Positions 44,252 to 46,187 of a stretch of DNA of 46,187 bases are shown here, piece by piece. The stretch comes from Bryobacter sp. (GTDB lineage: Bacteria > Acidobacteriota > Terriglobia > Bryobacterales > Bryobacteraceae), in the NCBI GenBank assembly GCA_022843625.1, contig JALHNH010000051.1:1-46187 (forward strand). The letters run 5' to 3'. Below the pieces are notes generated by a model. That model made no database searches. It was not told where the DNA came from and worked only from the letters and a program-made list of their open reading frames with translations. Each line of letters opens with the position of its first letter. The stretch's first letter is position 1. The position numbers and the translations under genes were made by a program.

Positions 44252-44608
44252 ATGAAGAGGGCGGCAAAACTAGTACTCGCGGCTTTGGTAACTGCTGTCC
44301 TCTTCTTCAGCCCCGTTGGTGCGTGTGCGGAAACCAAGACTGTAACAACCAAGCCATGCCATCCCTCCTCTCCTGGCAAACGCGCGCCGATTCCGAGTGA
44401 TTGTGCGAGACCAGGTTGCATTTATCTCGACACTCGAGTCATCCCGGTCGCTCCCGCTCCGGACTCGCAGCTCCTCCTCGGAAGTGCCATTTCTGTCGTT
44501 GAGTCTCGAGACCCTGCCCCGGCTAGCAAGCAGATTCCACTCGTCGTTCTCAATTCTCCGAAGCCCTTGATCGATCTCTTTCTCACCTGCGGCCAGTTCC
44601 TCGTCTAA
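44252..44608 (+). CDS. Small exported Cys-containing protein
   Basis: A 118-residue protein with a clear signal peptide (LVLAALVTAVLFFSPVGACA) and a mature part with KPCHPSS (Cys36, His37), DCARPGC (Cys51, Cys56) and a last Cys at 113 in TCGQFLV. The Cys/His pattern resembles small metal-binding periplasmic proteins such as CopL- or DUF2946-like ones, but this is only a resemblance. A lipoprotein is possible. It lies 47 bp before the outer-membrane beta-barrel gene and may share its transcript. Confidence 0.6.
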   Translation: MKRAAKLVLAALVTAVLFFSPVGACAETKTVTTKPCHPSSPGKRAPIPSDCARPGCIYLDTRVIPVAPAPDSQLLLGSAISVVESRDPAPASKQIPLVVLNSPKPLIDLFLTCGQFLV

Positions 44609-44655
44609 GCTCTCATCTCCTTCTTCATTTGACCTTCGATTTTAGGAGATGCTTC

Positions 44656-45786
44656 ATGCAATTCGCATTGTTGCTCATTGCCTGTTTCGCTAAACAGGCA
44701 GCACCCCCGCAAGACCCTTTTGCGAATATAGTCGACAAACCTGTGGCTCTAACCCGAAAGGCCACCGGCTTCCGCTCTTTTTTTACTGACAACTTCGGTT
44801 TCAGAAAAGAAATGATGTCGCAGTTGACGACAACCGAAGAGGGTCGTCGGGCTAGCCGGCAGTCTGTAGGCTTCGAGGTCCTGAAGAAATTCTCGACATC
44901 TACGGCCACGGTCGCCAGCCTGAGTTTTCAGGGCCGGATGGTCCGCCGCGATGGCTTCAATCCGGTCCAGAACGACATGGAAGGACAACGCCGCCCGGGC
45001 TGGTTCTTTGAATATCACAATGCCTTTCTCGACGTTTACAATGTGTTCAATCCGGTACTCAGTACCACCCAGCGTGGCCGCAATGTTGGGCGCTTTAACC
45101 TGCGCGCTGGTCGCTTCTACGTTCCCTTCGGACTCAACCTTCAAACCGATACCCACGCTCCTGTATTGCAACTCTCCAATGACCGCAACTTCGGCTTTGA
45201 GCGCGACTGGTATACCGGCCTTTATGGTTCTATCAACCAACACCTCAACTACGACGCTTACTACTTGTTGGGTTCCGGCTATGATATTGCCCTCAAGGGC
45301 CAACGTGGCCTCGCGGCCTTGCGTGTCAGCCTCGCGAACAAGTACAGCTCCCAATATGGCCTCGAAGCCGGCGTTTCCGTTCTTGGCGGGGAACGCCTCA
45401 GAATGCAGGATCACGCCCGCATCGAAACCCGTCGAACTGGCATTGATGCGCGATACCGCCGCCCCGTCCCCAAAGGTCTCTTCACTCTGACGCACGAATG
45501 GAGTGCCGGTAGTGATTCCCGCAGATCGCTAACCATGCAACTGCATCAGGCTGACTACCTTCATGCCTCCCGACGCTGGGGTATCGCTACACAATACCGC
45601 CGGCATCATCAGTTCGATTTGAATCCGGATGCTTCCTTGCTCGCCGACCTCACCTGGTATTTACGCAACGACATCGGCAATTCGAATCTCCACTGGCTCA
45701 AGCTCAACGTCGAGCGCCGTCTTGAGCGCAGTCAACCGCTTCCGTCCCATACTGTTGTCGCGCTCCAGTACTACTTCTATCGCTAA
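44656..45786 (+). CDS. Outer-membrane beta-barrel protein
   Basis: A 376-residue protein with a short signal peptide (MQFALLLIACFAKQA) and strand-rich sequence throughout, with aromatic and Gly residues in alternation, e.g. RFYVPFGLNLQTDTH, DRNFGFERDWYTGLYGS and LNYDAYYLLGSGY. The C-terminus ends in strand TVVALQYYFYR, close to the aromatic end signal of outer-membrane barrels. It resembles porin-type proteins; no cargo can be named. AGGAG lies 7 bp before the ATG; an earlier in-frame ATG at 44629 is less likely. A short exported gene follows after 9 bp. Confidence 0.8.
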   Translation: MQFALLLIACFAKQAAPPQDPFANIVDKPVALTRKATGFRSFFTDNFGFRKEMMSQLTTTEEGRRASRQSVGFEVLKKFSTSTATVASLSFQGRMVRRDGFNPVQNDMEGQRRPGWFFEYHNAFLDVYNVFNPVLSTTQRGRNVGRFNLRAGRFYVPFGLNLQTDTHAPVLQLSNDRNFGFERDWYTGLYGSINQHLNYDAYYLLGSGYDIALKGQRGLAALRVSLANKYSSQYGLEAGVSVLGGERLRMQDHARIETRRTGIDARYRRPVPKGLFTLTHEWSAGSDSRRSLTMQLHQADYLHASRRWGIATQYRRHHQFDLNPDASLLADLTWYLRNDIGNSNLHWLKLNVERRLERSQPLPSHTVVALQYYFYR

Positions 45787-45795
45787 GGAAAACTC

Positions 45796-46083
45796 ATGAG
45801 AATTTTGATCCCGTTGCTCCTGCTGATACCCCAAGTCCTGGATGCTGCCATTGGCTGCACTCTCAGCAATCCTGCCGAAGACCTGAAATACCTCTTCCCG
45901 AAAATGACCACATTCAAAGAGGAGCTCAAAGAATTCCCACGCATCAAAGACGGTTCTGCTCTTTACAAAGGTCTCAAAGCCCGTCTTGGCAGCGACCTGG
46001 ATCCAATCTACGAGAGCTACGAGACCCCCTACACTGTCTATAGTGTCTTTGAAGGCTCGACACGTATAGGCATCGTGAAGTGA
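45796..46083 (+). CDS. Short exported protein resembling the front half of an FMN-binding-like family
   Basis: A 95-residue protein with a signal peptide (MRILIPLLLLIPQVLDAA) followed by AIGCTLSNPAEDLKYLFP, LKARLGSDLDPIYESYETPY and FEGSTRIGIVK, where it stops. The arrangement resembles acidobacterial exported proteins in which such a segment leads into an FMN-binding-like domain; I recall this from family patterns and cannot check it. No continuation is visible in the 104 bp that follow, so it is either a natural short form or a truncated remnant. AAGGAA lies 7 bp before the ATG. Confidence 0.6.
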   Translation: MRILIPLLLLIPQVLDAAIGCTLSNPAEDLKYLFPKMTTFKEELKEFPRIKDGSALYKGLKARLGSDLDPIYESYETPYTVYSVFEGSTRIGIVK

Positions 46084-46187
46084 ACCCTTCAGGTGAGACA
46101 GTTTTAGATCGGGACAATCCGATTGTATTGGTATTTGGTTGGAGGCGGGGATAGGGGTGCGGGGAAAGGGGGCGGCAGCCTTCTTCC
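46084..46187. other. Non-coding tail with a four-tract G-quadruplex motif
   Basis: No gene is visible. ATCGG and CCGAT around 46108-46123 form a weak 5-bp inverted repeat. At 46147-46172 the + strand has GGGG-ATA-GGGG-TGC-GGGG-AAA-GGGGG: four runs of at least four Gs with 3-base loops, the strictest form of a G-quadruplex. The window ends inside this region, so its full context is unknown. Confidence 0.7.

Noticed and set aside
46080..46154. Short frame after the last gene (GTG at 46080, 24 codons)
   Set aside because: Too short, overlaps the stop of the previous gene, and has no ribosome site.

Overview
The window looks like chromosomal DNA of an Acidobacteriota member, most likely of the Bryobacterales/Solibacter lineage. 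This is an inference from gene content: an Oar-like TonB receptor with a carboxypeptidase-regulatory-like plug extension, an exported hydrolase ending in a Solibacter-type (TIGR03437-like) C-terminal domain, a DUF1549/DUF1553 + DUF1501 pair, a two-component-propeller hybrid histidine kinase, a multihaem cytochrome-TPR fusion and a DUF1080 protein. The DNA is very densely coded. No gap between genes exceeds about 200 bp, and many neighbours overlap by 1-4 bp. I found no tRNA, rRNA, CRISPR array, insertion sequence or phage gene.

Layout. (1) 78-6.1 kb: a TPR protein, yvcK and glmU (cell-wall precursor supply), convergent truB, a divergent unknown gene, and an exported beta-barrel protein. (2) 6.1-13.7 kb: a long housekeeping run on the + strand: acylphosphatase, apt, ispE, prs, rplY, pth, rpsF, rpsR, rplI, then an SDR reductase and a HEAT-like protein fused to the end of the ribosomal run with almost no spacing. 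(3) 13.8-17.0 kb: an exported Cys-rich protein, a PHP-domain protein and a GT4 glycosyltransferase. (4) 17.0-19.9 kb, minus strand: ybaK, DUF1080 protein, an S41-type membrane-anchored protein that has lost both catalytic residues, and an FmdB-type zinc ribbon. (5) 19.9-22.9 kb: an exported HpcH/HpaI aldolase, MarC-family protein and a seven-haem cytochrome c with TPRs. (6) 22.9-25.6 kb, minus strand: a divergent Hsp70-family protein overlapping a Ca2+/H+ exchanger. (7) 25.7-29.0 kb: a TonB-dependent receptor broken by a one-base frameshift. (8) 29.0-33.2 kb, minus strand: a hybrid histidine kinase and an SDR dehydrogenase. (9) 33.3-35.9 kb: a small operon-like set of TetR regulator, FeeM/LuxI-like N-acyltransferase and SnoaL-like protein, then DUF1801 and DUF2809 genes. 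(10) 35.8-39.3 kb, minus strand: DnaQ-like exonuclease fold protein, alpha/beta hydrolase of the proline-iminopeptidase type, and an exported esterase-like protein. (11) 39.3-46.1 kb: serine hydrolase, DUF1549/1553, DUF1501, a small Cys-rich exported protein, an outer-membrane beta-barrel and a short protein that looks like the front half of an FMN-binding-like family. The window ends in a G-rich block with four G4 tracts.

The observations I consider most worth following are the catalytically dead S41 protein, the TetR/FeeM-like/SnoaL cluster (a possible N-acyl amino acid signal or lipid pathway), the Hsp70-CAX overlap, the exonuclease fold missing its last catalytic Asp, the frameshifted receptor, and the terminal G-quadruplex motif.
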